NCBI GenBank assembly: GCA_014871665.1 | Contig: WGSL01000019.1 | Coordinates: 1 to 32,734, forward strand | Direction: 5' to 3' | DNA length: 32,734 nt | Origin: Collinsella sp. | GTDB taxonomy: Bacteria > Actinomycetota > Coriobacteriia > Coriobacteriales > Coriobacteriaceae | Shown here: piece by piece, positions 13,662 to 23,200 of the stretch | Position numbering within the stretch: the stretch's first letter is position 1 | Layout: the number at the start of each line of letters is the position of its first letter | Translations under genes and position numbers: made by a program | Notes under the pieces: generated by a model | Seen by the model: the letters and a program-made list of their open reading frames with translations, nothing else | Databases searched by the model: none | Told to the model about the DNA's origin: nothing

Positions 13662-14966
13662 ATGGCCAGAACATCACTTCGGACCATTATTTGCGGCGTG
13701 CCTGCTGGAACGCTCACGCAAGATGAGAACGGTCTTATCAGCTTTACCTACGATCATGACTATGACGGGCCAGCCCTATCGACCAACATACCCGTATCGA
13801 ATCGCACATACGGACAACAGGTCATGAATCCGTACCTGTTTGGCCTTCTACCCGACAGCGAGGACCAACGAAAAGCGATTGCCGCCGAATTCGACGTTAG
13901 GCCCAACAATCCCGTTGCGTTGCTCAGCCATATCGGACTCGACTGTCCGGGCGGCGTGCAGTTTTGTGCCGAAGAAGATACCGACGCCGTCCTGCATCGC
14001 GCTGGCGAATACCGCCCTATAGACAACCACGAAATTGCTCTTCGTCTCAAGTCGATCAGAGATGACCGCGATGCATCGTGGATGGGTCTAGATGAAAGTT
14101 GGTCACTTGGAGGCAACCAGGGCAAGTTCGCGCTCGCGTTCATAAACGGCCGCTGGTGCGAATGCATGGGCTCCTCGCCCACGACGCATATTTTCAAAAA
14201 TGGCGTTATCGGATTTAAACTCGAGGCTCTCAATGAGTTTGTCTGCATGAAAAGCGCCCAGCGCGTCGGCATCGCAACGGCAAACGTCGAATATCGTATG
14301 TTTGAGGACGAACCTGCCCTCATTGTTGAGCGCTATGACCGCGTGAAAGTCAAAGACGGAACGATCAGGCGCCTACATCAAGAAGACCTCTGTCAGGCAC
14401 TTGGGGTGATGCCCGCCCAAAAGTACACGGCAGACGGCGGCCCGACCGCACGCGATATTCAGGAACTCCTCGTCAATACGAGCCATCATCAACTTAACCT
14501 GTATCTGTTTACGCAGATACTTTTCTTTAACGCCATCATCGGCGCACCGGACGCGCATGCGAAGAACTATTCCCTGCTTCTTGGAAACGGCGGCACAGCT
14601 ATGATGGCCCGTATGTATGACGTTGCATCTGGGCTGGCATACGAACGTATGCGGCGAAAAGCGCGCCTCGCCATGAGCGTTGGCGGCGAGAACCGTGTGG
14701 GGCGCATCGGACCCAACGCAATTCGCCGATACCACGGTATGGGCGACCCCGCGCTGGAGGCGGCGCTCACCGATGCCGGGCTATCCGAGAAGTTTTGCTT
14801 TGCGACCATGATGGACCTCGCCTACGAGGTACCCATTTGCATGGAAGAGGTCATGGACGAATACGCCGACCTGCCCGGCATGGCGGACCTGCGCGAGCAT
14901 ATGCTCGGCCCCGTCCGCGAAAACTGCCAGCGCACCCTCGACCTCATCAAGGCGGATATGGGCTAG
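13662..14966 (+). CDS. hipA: HipA family serine/threonine kinase toxin
   Basis: HipA toxins phosphorylate translation factors, in E. coli glutamyl-tRNA synthetase, causing growth arrest and persistence. The 434-aa protein has the HipA N-terminal subdomain (LFGLLPDSEDQRKAI, about 59-73), the loop SLGGNQGKFAL with Ser148 at the position of the E. coli autophosphorylated Ser150, Lys179 in THIFKNG, ERYDR (223-227), RRLHQEDLCQALG, the catalytic loop APDAHAKNYS with Asp298 and Asn302, and metal-binding Asp320 in YDVAS. All key residues are present, so it should be active. GAAGGG from the hipB end serves as ribosome binding site. The gene is convergent with pepD. Confidence 0.92.
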   Translation: MARTSLRTIICGVPAGTLTQDENGLISFTYDHDYDGPALSTNIPVSNRTYGQQVMNPYLFGLLPDSEDQRKAIAAEFDVRPNNPVALLSHIGLDCPGGVQFCAEEDTDAVLHRAGEYRPIDNHEIALRLKSIRDDRDASWMGLDESWSLGGNQGKFALAFINGRWCECMGSSPTTHIFKNGVIGFKLEALNEFVCMKSAQRVGIATANVEYRMFEDEPALIVERYDRVKVKDGTIRRLHQEDLCQALGVMPAQKYTADGGPTARDIQELLVNTSHHQLNLYLFTQILFFNAIIGAPDAHAKNYSLLLGNGGTAMMARMYDVASGLAYERMRRKARLAMSVGGENRVGRIGPNAIRRYHGMGDPALEAALTDAGLSEKFCFATMMDLAYEVPICMEEVMDEYADLPGMADLREHMLGPVRENCQRTLDLIKADMG

Positions 14967-14989
14967 ACGCCCGCAATTTCCCATTTCCC

Positions 14990-15037
14990 AAAAGAAGAGA
15001 GGGGGCACCTGTCGCAAAGACCGGGTGCCCCCTCTCG
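14990..15037 (-). terminator. Terminator shared by hipA and pepD (convergent)
   Basis: A 13-bp GC-rich stem GAGAGGGGGCACC (14997-15009) pairs with GGTGCCCCCTCTC (15024-15036). On the minus strand it is followed by TTCTTTTGGG, a fair T-tract for pepD; on the plus strand there is no T-run, but the stem could still stop hipA transcripts. Confidence 0.75.
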
Positions 15038-15091
15038 TAATGTCATCTGCAATCCGCTAGCACGTGGCTCGGACTGCCGTTAGCGCAACCT

Positions 15092-16549
15092 TTACGCAGC
15101 GAGGCGCTTGAGGACGTCGATGAGCAGCTCGTAGAAGCGCTCGGCAGAAGCGAGCTCCATGCTCTCGTCCGGGGTGTGGACATCGGAGAGCGTCGGGCCC
15201 ACGGCGATGGCGTCCAGGCCGTGCAGGGCCTCGGCAAACAGGCCGCACTCAAGGCCGGCGTGAATGGACTCGATGCGCAGCTCGGAGCCAAAGAGCTCGC
15301 GATAGCTCTCGACAAAGACGTCGCGGACCGGCGAATGCTCGGCATAGCTCCAGCCGGGATACTCGAACTCAAACTTGGCGTCGAAGCCCAGGACATCGGC
15401 CAGCGTCTGCAGGCGGTCCTTGAACTCGTTCTGCAGCGAGGTGATCGAGGAGCGCGGGGACAGCATGATCTTGACTTGGTCGTCAGAGGTGGCAACCACG
15501 CCGATGTTGGAGGAAACCTCGACGGAGCCGTCGGTGGCGACATTGCGGCGGATCACACCGTTGGGGGCAAGACGCAGAGCGCGAATAAGGGCAAGTGCGG
15601 ACTTCTCGTCCATGGCCTCGACCTCAGTGTTGTCGGCAATCTCAACCGTGCAGGTAAAGCCGGGGTCGAAGACCTCGAGCTCGGCAGTGACGTCGGCGAT
15701 GATGCCCTTTGCGATCTGGGCCGCGGCCTCGGCTGCAGCGTGGTCGGCGTAGACCAGAACAGCCTTGCACTCACGGTTGATGGCGTTGTCCTTGGTGCCG
15801 CCGTTAAAGCTAACGATGGCGGGCTCGCCGGCAACCATCAGGCGGTCGATGATGCGGGCCATGATGAGGTTGCCGTTGCCGCGCTCCAGGTGGATGTCGG
15901 CGCCGGAGTGACCGCCCAACAGGCCAGAAATCTCGAGCGTGAGGGTGCTACCGGTCTTGTGCTCGCGCGCGATCGGGCAGGTGTAGGTAACGACGACGCC
16001 GCCGGCGCAGCTGACGGTGGCAACGCCCTCTTCCTCGGAGTCAAGGTTAATCATGGTGCGGGCGCTAATCTGGGACTTGTCGAGCGTCTCGGCGCCGACC
16101 AGGCCAGTCTCCTCGTCGGTGGTGAATACGCACTCGAGGGCCGGATGGGCAATCGAATCGTCGTTGAGCACAGTAAGCATAAGCGCGACGGCGATGCCGT
16201 TGTCAGCGCCCAGCGTAGTACCGTTAGCGGTGAGGACGCCGTCCTTGACGACCAGGTCGATACCATCGGTCGTAAAGTCGTGCTCAACGGAGCCCAACTT
16301 GTCGCACACCATATCGATGTGGCCCTGCAGCATCACGGTCGGAGCATTCGAGGCACCGGCAGATGCGGGCTTGCGAATGATGACGTTGTAGACCTCGTCC
16401 TGGTACACATCGAGGCCGCGCTCCTTGGCAAACGCGACCAGGAAATCGCTGATGCCCTTCTCGTTACCAGACCCACGGGGAATCGCGCTGACCTCCTCAA
16501 AGAAATGGAACAGCTGGGCGGGCTCGTAGCCGGTAATCTTGTAGTCCAT
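15092..16549 (-). CDS. pepD: Aminoacyl-histidine dipeptidase, PepD (M20C)
   Basis: This cytosolic zinc metallopeptidase cleaves Xaa-His and other dipeptides. The 485-aa protein has the M20 metal and catalytic motifs: GHIDMVCD (His77, Asp79), GADNGIAVAL (Asp116) and TTDEETGLVG (Glu146/147), then a lid/dimerisation domain around HSGADIHLERG, and a C-terminal metal-binding His in HAGLECGLFAE. The start at 16549 is chosen because AAGGAGG lies 4 nt upstream; a longer frame from 16654 has no similarity in its extra 35 residues. It is transcribed alone. Confidence 0.95.
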   Translation of the reverse strand: MDYKITGYEPAQLFHFFEEVSAIPRGSGNEKGISDFLVAFAKERGLDVYQDEVYNVIIRKPASAGASNAPTVMLQGHIDMVCDKLGSVEHDFTTDGIDLVVKDGVLTANGTTLGADNGIAVALMLTVLNDDSIAHPALECVFTTDEETGLVGAETLDKSQISARTMINLDSEEEGVATVSCAGGVVVTYTCPIAREHKTGSTLTLEISGLLGGHSGADIHLERGNGNLIMARIIDRLMVAGEPAIVSFNGGTKDNAINRECKAVLVYADHAAAEAAAQIAKGIIADVTAELEVFDPGFTCTVEIADNTEVEAMDEKSALALIRALRLAPNGVIRRNVATDGSVEVSSNIGVVATSDDQVKIMLSPRSSITSLQNEFKDRLQTLADVLGFDAKFEFEYPGWSYAEHSPVRDVFVESYRELFGSELRIESIHAGLECGLFAEALHGLDAIAVGPTLSDVHTPDESMELASAERFYELLIDVLKRLAA

Positions 16550-16699
16550 GGTGCCTCCTTGGCGCAACTGGTTAGACAGTAAGACATGCGCCTTGTATAT
16601 TCCCAGACTTTGCCTGCATAAACCAGTCGAAAACGCCGAGCGCCCCCGCATCATCGGCTAACGGTGGACCGTATAGCGCAACAGTCACAACTTCCGCAG

Positions 16700-16738
16700 C
16701 TCTACAAATCGAGGCGCCCTTTCCGGAGCGCCTCGATT
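16700..16738 (-). terminator. Likely terminator of clpC
   Basis: An 11-bp stem AATCGAGGCGC/GCGCCTCGATT (16707-16717 and 16728-16738) with a 10-nt loop lies just past the clpC stop codon. On the minus strand it is followed by TTTGTAGAG, a short T-tract. Confidence 0.65.
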
Positions 16739-16763
16739 GCGCGTATCAAATTGTCGCCACGCC

Positions 16764-19406
16764 CTACAGCGCGCCGGAACCGGCTTGCATCATGCCGCCG
16801 GGGCCCGAGGTCACGCCGCCGCTCACGGGCGCGACGTTGCCGGTGTGCGGAGCCGCCGGGGCGGTATCGCCACCGAGCGTGCCCGCCGGACGCGGTGCCG
16901 GAATCTCGCCCGTGCCGTGACTAAAGACAAACTTGCCGTCGGCCACATCGCACTGAACGGTATCGCCCTCGCCCCACTCACCGGCCAGCAGTTCCTCGGA
17001 CAGCGGGTCCTCAATGAGCTTTTGGATGGCACGGCGCAGCGGACGCGCGCCATTGGTGAGGTCGGTGCCCTCGGCCACAATCTTGTCGTAGGCCGCATCG
17101 GTGAGCTTGATGTTCATGCCGTTGGCAATCAGGCGTTGACGCAGGTCGTCCACCAGCAGGTGCGCGATCTTGGTCAGATTCTCGCCCGAAAGCTTCTGGA
17201 ACACCACGATGTCGTCGATACGGTTGAGCAGCTCGGGGCGGAACAAGCGCTTAAGTTCGCCCATCGCACGGCCCTTAATCTCGCTCGAGGTAAGGCCCTG
17301 CTCACCGGTGGTGCCAAAACCGACGCTCGCATCCTGCGCGATCTCGCGGGCGCCCACGTTGGACGTCATGATAATCACGGTATTGCGGAAGTCGACCGTC
17401 TTGCCCTGGCTATCAGTCAGGCGACCCTCCTCCAGCACCTGCAACAAAATGTTGAAGATGTCGGGGTGCGCCTTCTCGATCTCGTCGAACAGCACGACCG
17501 AGTACGGGTGACGACGAACGGCCTTGGTAAGCTGACCGCCCTCGTCGTGGCCCACGTAACCCGGAGGGCTACCGATGAGCTTGGAGACCTCAAACTCGCT
17601 ACCGAACTCGGACATGTCGAAGCTGATGAGCGCGTCCTTGCTGCCAAAGAGGTACTCGGCGAGCGTCTTGGCGAGCTCGGTCTTGCCCGTGCCGGTGGGA
17701 CCCAGGAAGATAAAGCTGCCGCCGGGGCGACGCGGATCCTTGAGCGGCGAGCGGCTGCGGCGCACGGCCTTGGCGACGGCCTCGACAGCCTCGTCCTGGC
17801 CGATGATGCGGGTCTTGAGCACGCTTTCGGTCTGCAGCAGGCGCCGGCTCTCGCTCTCGGTGAGCGAGGAAACCGGCACGCCAGAGGTCACGGACACGAT
17901 GTCGGCAATCTGGGCGACGTCGATGGTGAGCGGGCTGGCGTCGAGCTCGGCGGTCCAGGCGGCCTTGGCCTCGGCGAGCTCAATCTCGGCGGCCTTCTGC
18001 TGCTCGGTGATCTCGGCGGCCTTGTTCATGTCGTCGCTCTCGGTGGCCTCCTGCGCGGCGGCCTTGAGCTCCTCTATGCGATGCTCGGCCTCGCGCACCG
18101 GCTCGGGCGCGCGGTTGGCGGCGATGCGGGCGCGGGCGCCGGCCTCGTCAATGAGGTCGATGGCCTTATCGGGCAGGAAGCGATCCTGGATGTAGCGGTT
18201 GGAGAGGTTCGCGGCGGCCTCGATAGCACCCTGCGTATAGCGCACATGGTGGTGCTCCTCGTAGCGCGGCTTGAGCGCGGTCAGGATCTTGACCGTGTCC
18301 TCGACGCTCGGCTCCTCGACATCGATGGTCTGGAAGCGACGCTCGAAGGCCGGGTCCTTGGTGAGGTACTTGCGGAACTCCTCGGCCGTGGTGGCACCGA
18401 TGATCTGGAAAGCACCGCGTGCGAGAACGGGCTTGAGCATGGAGCTCGCGTCGATGGAGCCCTCGGCAGAGCCGGCACCGATGATGGTGTGCATCTCGTC
18501 AATAAACAGGATGACGTCGTCAGCCTCGGTGGCCTCCTGGATCACGTTCTTGAGGCGCTCCTCAAACTCACCGCGATACTTGGCGCCCGCGACAAGACCC
18601 GGCAGGTCGAGCGTCCAGATATTCTGGTTCATGAGGTTCTCGGGCACGTTGCCGGCTGCAATCTGCTGAGCCAGGCCCTCGACGATGGCCGTCTTGCCCA
18701 CGCCGGGGTCGCCCAGAATGAGCGGGTTGTTCTTGGTGCGGCGCGAAAGAATTTCCATCATACGCTGGACTTCCTTTTCGCGACCAATTACAGGGTCGAG
18801 CTCGCCATCGCGCGCCTTTTGCGTGAGGTTGGTGGCGAACTGCTTGAGCGTATCGGTGCCGCTCCCCTTTTGCTGCGACGCGTCCGAGCCGCTAAAGAAC
18901 GGCAGGCCCGCACCGGGACGCCCGGCACCGGCGCCGGCGAGCGGACGCTTCTTGTCCTGGTCCTTGGCGGTAAGTTTCTCGATAGCCTTTTTGATGGAGG
19001 CGGACGACACACCCAGGCGCATGAGGATGTCCATGGCCATGCCGTTACCCTCTTCGACGATGCCAATCAGCAAGTGCTCGGTCGACACGTAGGTCTGGTT
19101 GTTCTCACGTGCCACGCGGAAGGAGCGCTCCATCACGCTGATGACGAGCGGCGTAAAGGCAAGCTTGGCAGCCTCGGTCTCCTCGCTGGGCTCGGGAACC
19201 GTGGTCTGGACCTCCTTGAGGGTGTCCATGATGTCGTCGTAGGAGATATCAAGCGAGCGCAGCGCCTCGGCAGCGATGCCCTCGTCCTCCTTGGCGAGTG
19301 CGAGCAGCAGGTGCTCGGTGCCCACCTTATTTGAGTGCAGATCGAGCGCCTCCTGTTTGGCCATCGACATGACCTTGCGCGCTCGATCGGTAAATCTATC
19401 TAACAT
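16764..19406 (-). CDS. clpC: ATP-dependent Clp protease ATPase subunit ClpC
   Basis: ClpC unfolds proteins and feeds them to ClpP. The 880-aa protein has two N-terminal Clp repeats (about 1-145), AAA+ domain 1 with GDPGVGKT (232-239) and LFIDEMHTII, a coiled-coil middle segment (about 435-485, Ala/Glu-rich), AAA+ domain 2 with GPTGTGKT (569-576) and VVLFDEIEKAH, the ClpP-docking loop VGFG (about 695-698), and a D2-small domain. The last 55 or so residues are Pro/Gly/Ala/Thr-rich and probably disordered. The start at 19406 follows AAGGAAACGAGC; an upstream frame to 19439 lacks a ribosome binding site. No ctsR, mcsA or mcsB is adjacent. Confidence 0.96.
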   Translation of the reverse strand: MLDRFTDRARKVMSMAKQEALDLHSNKVGTEHLLLALAKEDEGIAAEALRSLDISYDDIMDTLKEVQTTVPEPSEETEAAKLAFTPLVISVMERSFRVARENNQTYVSTEHLLIGIVEEGNGMAMDILMRLGVSSASIKKAIEKLTAKDQDKKRPLAGAGAGRPGAGLPFFSGSDASQQKGSGTDTLKQFATNLTQKARDGELDPVIGREKEVQRMMEILSRRTKNNPLILGDPGVGKTAIVEGLAQQIAAGNVPENLMNQNIWTLDLPGLVAGAKYRGEFEERLKNVIQEATEADDVILFIDEMHTIIGAGSAEGSIDASSMLKPVLARGAFQIIGATTAEEFRKYLTKDPAFERRFQTIDVEEPSVEDTVKILTALKPRYEEHHHVRYTQGAIEAAANLSNRYIQDRFLPDKAIDLIDEAGARARIAANRAPEPVREAEHRIEELKAAAQEATESDDMNKAAEITEQQKAAEIELAEAKAAWTAELDASPLTIDVAQIADIVSVTSGVPVSSLTESESRRLLQTESVLKTRIIGQDEAVEAVAKAVRRSRSPLKDPRRPGGSFIFLGPTGTGKTELAKTLAEYLFGSKDALISFDMSEFGSEFEVSKLIGSPPGYVGHDEGGQLTKAVRRHPYSVVLFDEIEKAHPDIFNILLQVLEEGRLTDSQGKTVDFRNTVIIMTSNVGAREIAQDASVGFGTTGEQGLTSSEIKGRAMGELKRLFRPELLNRIDDIVVFQKLSGENLTKIAHLLVDDLRQRLIANGMNIKLTDAAYDKIVAEGTDLTNGARPLRRAIQKLIEDPLSEELLAGEWGEGDTVQCDVADGKFVFSHGTGEIPAPRPAGTLGGDTAPAAPHTGNVAPVSGGVTSGPGGMMQAGSGAL

Positions 19407-19598
19407 GCTCGTTTCCTTACATGAGTTCATCGAAATCAAAACGCCCGCCCGTCGGCGGCGCTTTTGTCTCTTTACCCACAGGTTGTCTATGTTAACAGCT
19501 GGAGGAATATCTATAAACCCGGCTCACATGAATGCAGGTTATGACCGCATCGCGGGACTCACCGCGCGATGCGCGACAGGCGCCCCGCAAGAGAAACC

Positions 19599-20297
19599 CT
19601 AGGCGTCTTTCACCACGTCGGGACTCGTCGCACGCGATGCGCGATAGGCATCGGCCTCCTTGGAGACGCGTTCGAGCAGCTCGGATGTATCGACGCCCTC
19701 GACTTGCGCGACCGTTTCCACCGTCTGCATGGCGACCGCCCTCAGGTACGCGCACGCGCTGTCCCCCGGCTGCTCGAGGTCTATCTCCTCGCCGCCCTCC
19801 CGGGCAAAGCCGACCGCCATCACAAAGCCCATGATGCCCGAGACCAGAAAGCCCACCGCAAAGCTCGAATCTGCCTTGAGCTCTTCTCCGTCGGGGTGGA
19901 CGATCTCTCTCACGCGGTCGATGATGATCGTATGGATGCCCTGCACGACCTGCTCGGCGGCACCCGCCCTCATGGTGATGACGATGCGCCGCAGCAGGCA
20001 GCGGACGTCGCGCCGGTCGAACGCCGAAAGGTCGCCCTCGCTCGAAAAATGCCAGAGGGCATCGGTGATGAGCTCGTTATCCTGCAGCAGCTGGGCTATG
20101 GCGATGGCGACGAGTTCATCGAAATCGTGAAAATAGTAGTAAAACGTTCCGCGATTGCACTGGGCGGCGCGGGTCACCTCGCCAACCGACAGCTCGAAGA
20201 TGCTGTTGTTCTCGATGAGCTCCCAAAACGCCTCGATGATACGGGTGCGTGCATCGGGCGCATCGGCGTCCTTACGCGGTCTCGCCATGCGCCTCAC
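19599..20297 (-). CDS. TetR/AcrR family transcriptional regulator
   Basis: The 232-aa protein has a TetR helix-turn-helix at its N-terminus (about residues 15-60, with EVTRAAQCNRGTFYYYFHDFDELV) and a helical ligand/dimer domain after it. It overlaps the end of the 1479-aa activase gene: its start is GTG at 20297 or ATG at 20288, inside the last codons of that gene, so the two are translated from one message. The obvious target is the perfect palindrome at 24761-24781 upstream of the activase, making this an autoregulated pair (inference). The ligand is unknown. Confidence 0.9.
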   Translation of the reverse strand: MRRMARPRKDADAPDARTRIIEAFWELIENNSIFELSVGEVTRAAQCNRGTFYYYFHDFDELVAIAIAQLLQDNELITDALWHFSSEGDLSAFDRRDVRCLLRRIVITMRAGAAEQVVQGIHTIIIDRVREIVHPDGEELKADSSFAVGFLVSGIMGFVMAVGFAREGGEEIDLEQPGDSACAYLRAVAMQTVETVAQVEGVDTSELLERVSKEADAYRASRATSPDVVKDA

Positions 20298-23200
20298 CGC
20301 ACCCCTGCGCCTTGGCGTTCATGATGAGCATCTGAAGACGGTTCTCCACGTTGGCGAAGCTCACGTCGGGATCGTAGTCGAGCGGCAGGAACTGCGCCGT
20401 GGGATACTGCTCCTTGAGCGCATGGATGAGCCCGCGCCCCACGACATGGTTGGGCAGACACCCGAACGGCTGCAGGATCACGAAGTTGCGGCAGCCGCGC
20501 TTGGCGTGCTCGAGGATCTCCGCCGGAATCAGCACGCCCTCGCCCGCATCGAACGTATGGTGCAGGATCTTATCGCTCGCGCGCACGAGCTCGGGCATGC
20601 GCGTCGGCGGCTCGTAGAGCGGGCTCGCCGCGCCCAGGCGGTCGCAACGGTCGTGCGCGAGCTCGAACAGGTTGTCCGCCGTGGCGTACCAGGCCTTTTC
20701 GGGCAGCGACAGGTCGACGTGGAACTCGCGCGACTGCGCATGCTTGTAGAAATAGGTCTTGCGGATCACGTCGGTCATGCGCGCCTCGATGACCTCGAGC
20801 CCGTTGTCCTCGAGGTAGCGCTCAATCTCGTGGTTGGCGCCGAGATGGAAATTGAGCAGGTACTCGCCCACGATGAGAACGGTCGGATGCGGGTTCGAGC
20901 GGTCGTACGGAACGGCGTCCATGATCGCAAGCGCGCGTTTGAAGCCCGTCGCCTGGCCTCTCAGCCCGGAGCGCTCCATGCCCTCGATAACCTCATCGAG
21001 CGCGCGGTCGAACGCGGCGTCCGCCGCGCCCTTCTCGAGCTCGTAGGGACGGATGCGCCTAAGCATGGCCTCGAGGGCATCGATCATGGGAAGACCGTAG
21101 GCGATCTGGATGCTCGGGCCAAGGCCGAGCTTGAAGCCCGGATGCGCATTGTGGGCATCGACGTCGTCGTTGGTGAGCACCGGGACATAGTCGTATCCCG
21201 CGTCGTCGAGCGCGCGGCGCAGCAGGGGCATGTAGTGCGTCAGGCGGCAGTCGCCGATATACTTGCCAGTCACCACGGCGACGTCGTGCGGGTCGTACTT
21301 ACCGCTCTCGAGTGCCGCGAGCGCCTCGCCGATCACGATTTGCGCGGGGAAGCAGATGTCGTTGTGCACATAGCGTTTGCCCAGGCGGATGGCATCCTCG
21401 CGCCCGATATCAAGGGCCTCGGCGCGCACGCCCTGATTGCGCATCGCCGCGGTCATGAGCCTGCAGAACGCATGGGAGGTGTTGGGGACCAGCGCGATCT
21501 TGTCGTGCCGGTCGCGCTTGGTGTACTTGACCTTATACGGGTCGTCGAGCGGATGGACCGCGTGCACCCGGGCGCCCTCGGCACGCTCCTCCGCGCGACG
21601 ACGGTTGACCGACTCGATAAACGAACGCACGCGAATGCCCATGGGACCGGCGACGTCGCTCTCATCGAGCTTGATCATCATCGGAACCTTGGAGCCCATC
21701 TCGCCCATCATGCGCGCGATCTCGTCGGTGAGATACGCATCGTGGCCGCAGCCGAAGCTGCCCATCTGCACGAGCTCGAGCTCGGGCGTCGATGCGACGA
21801 TGACCGCGCACGACAGCATGCGCGCATGGTAGTTGTTCACGATGTCGATGCGGCTGTTGGAAAGATCGACGTTGCAGACCCCCGGCACCGCATCGGGCGT
21901 CAGCACGGGGATGCCGCGCTCAGAGAAGAGCTTGGGCAGCCCGTGGTTGACCAGCGGGTCGTTGTGGTACGGGCGCGAAGCGATCACCACCGCGTAGCCG
22001 CCGTCCTCGCGCACGTTCTCGAGCACCTGCCTGCCGCGCAGCTGCAGCTGGTTCTCAAACGTCTCCTGCGTGCGGTCCGCCTGCTCGGTCGCCTTGGCAA
22101 CCAGGTCGGCATCGATATCGAAGGTCTCCTTGCACCACGCCTTGAGCTGGCGGTTTCGGTCGCCCTCGTCGTACCAGTGGAACAGCGGCGTATCTAACGG
22201 AACGCCGAAACGCTCCTCCGGGTTATCGGAATTGCGCATCACGTAGGGGTATCCCTTTACGACGGCGCACATCCACTCGCTGGTAGAGGCGGTGTTTTCG
22301 GTGGGCACCGTCGTGATGATGGGCATGAAGATGCGGTCGACGCCGGCGTCGACGCGATTGCGGATGTGCCCGTGGACGAGCTTGGCCGGGAAGCACACGG
22401 TGTCGGATGTGACGTGCGCCAGACCGCGCTCGTACATCGCCTTGGTGCTGCGTCCCGAGACGCGCACCTTAAAGCCGAGCGTGCTGAAGAACGTCGACCA
22501 GAACGGCATGGTGTCCCAGAACTCGAGCACACGGGGAATGCCGATCGTGACATCGCGCCCCCCGCAGACGGGAACCGTGGGGTACGACTCGAACAGCAGC
22601 TTCTCGCGGTCGACAAAGAGATTGGGGGCAGCCGCGGTCCGGTCGTGCCCCGTGCCGGGTGCCTGTGCCTCGCAAGCACCCTGCGGACGCAGCTCCTCCG
22701 CCGCGGGAACCTCGCGCACGAGCTCATCCCATGAGATGGCGCCGCCGCGCGGGCAGCGATTGCCCGTGACGTAAAGCGAGCCGTCGCCAAATGCCACGAC
22801 CGCGCGCTGGCAGCGGTTGTTGCACCGACGGCAGGTAACGCCGCCGAACTCGCGATGCTCGAAGCGCTCCACGGCATCGAGCCCGATAAACGACGTGCCG
22901 GAGTCGCCCTTGCGGCATTCCTCGCGCGCGAGCAGGGCGATACCGATAGCGCCCATCAGCCCCGGGTGGGGCGCACGCGTGACGGGTTTGCCCAGATACT
23001 GCTCGAATGCGCGCAGCACCGCGTCGTTTCGGAACGTGCCGCCCTGGACGACGACTTTGTCGCCCAGACGGTTGAGATTTGAAACGCGAATGACCTTGGT
23101 GAACACGTTCTCGATAATCGAACGGCAGAGACCGGCCATGATGTCGCCCGGACCCTTACCGCGCCGCTGCTCGGAAACGACGCTGCTGTTCATGAACACC

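Noticed and set aside
13426..13827. 133-codon frame overlapping hipB and hipA
   Set aside because: It lies out of frame across both genes, has no good start signal, and hipB in the other frame runs intact to within 3 nt of hipA.
16737..19334. 865-codon plus-strand open frame opposite clpC
   Set aside because: It is an antisense shadow of a long GC-rich gene; the translation is low-complexity (Gly, Leu, Val, Asp, Arg) with no recognisable domain, while clpC on the other strand is unambiguous.
19407..19598. CIRCE or HspR (HAIR) operator upstream of clpC
   Set aside because: I looked for GCACTC-N9-GAGTGC and CTTGAGT-N7-ACTCAAG type repeats and saw neither; the heat-shock control of clpC is not visible here.
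20155..22197. 680-codon plus-strand frame opposite the activase gene
   Set aside because: Same antisense effect; no ribosome binding site or domain, and the opposite strand has conserved activase motifs throughout.
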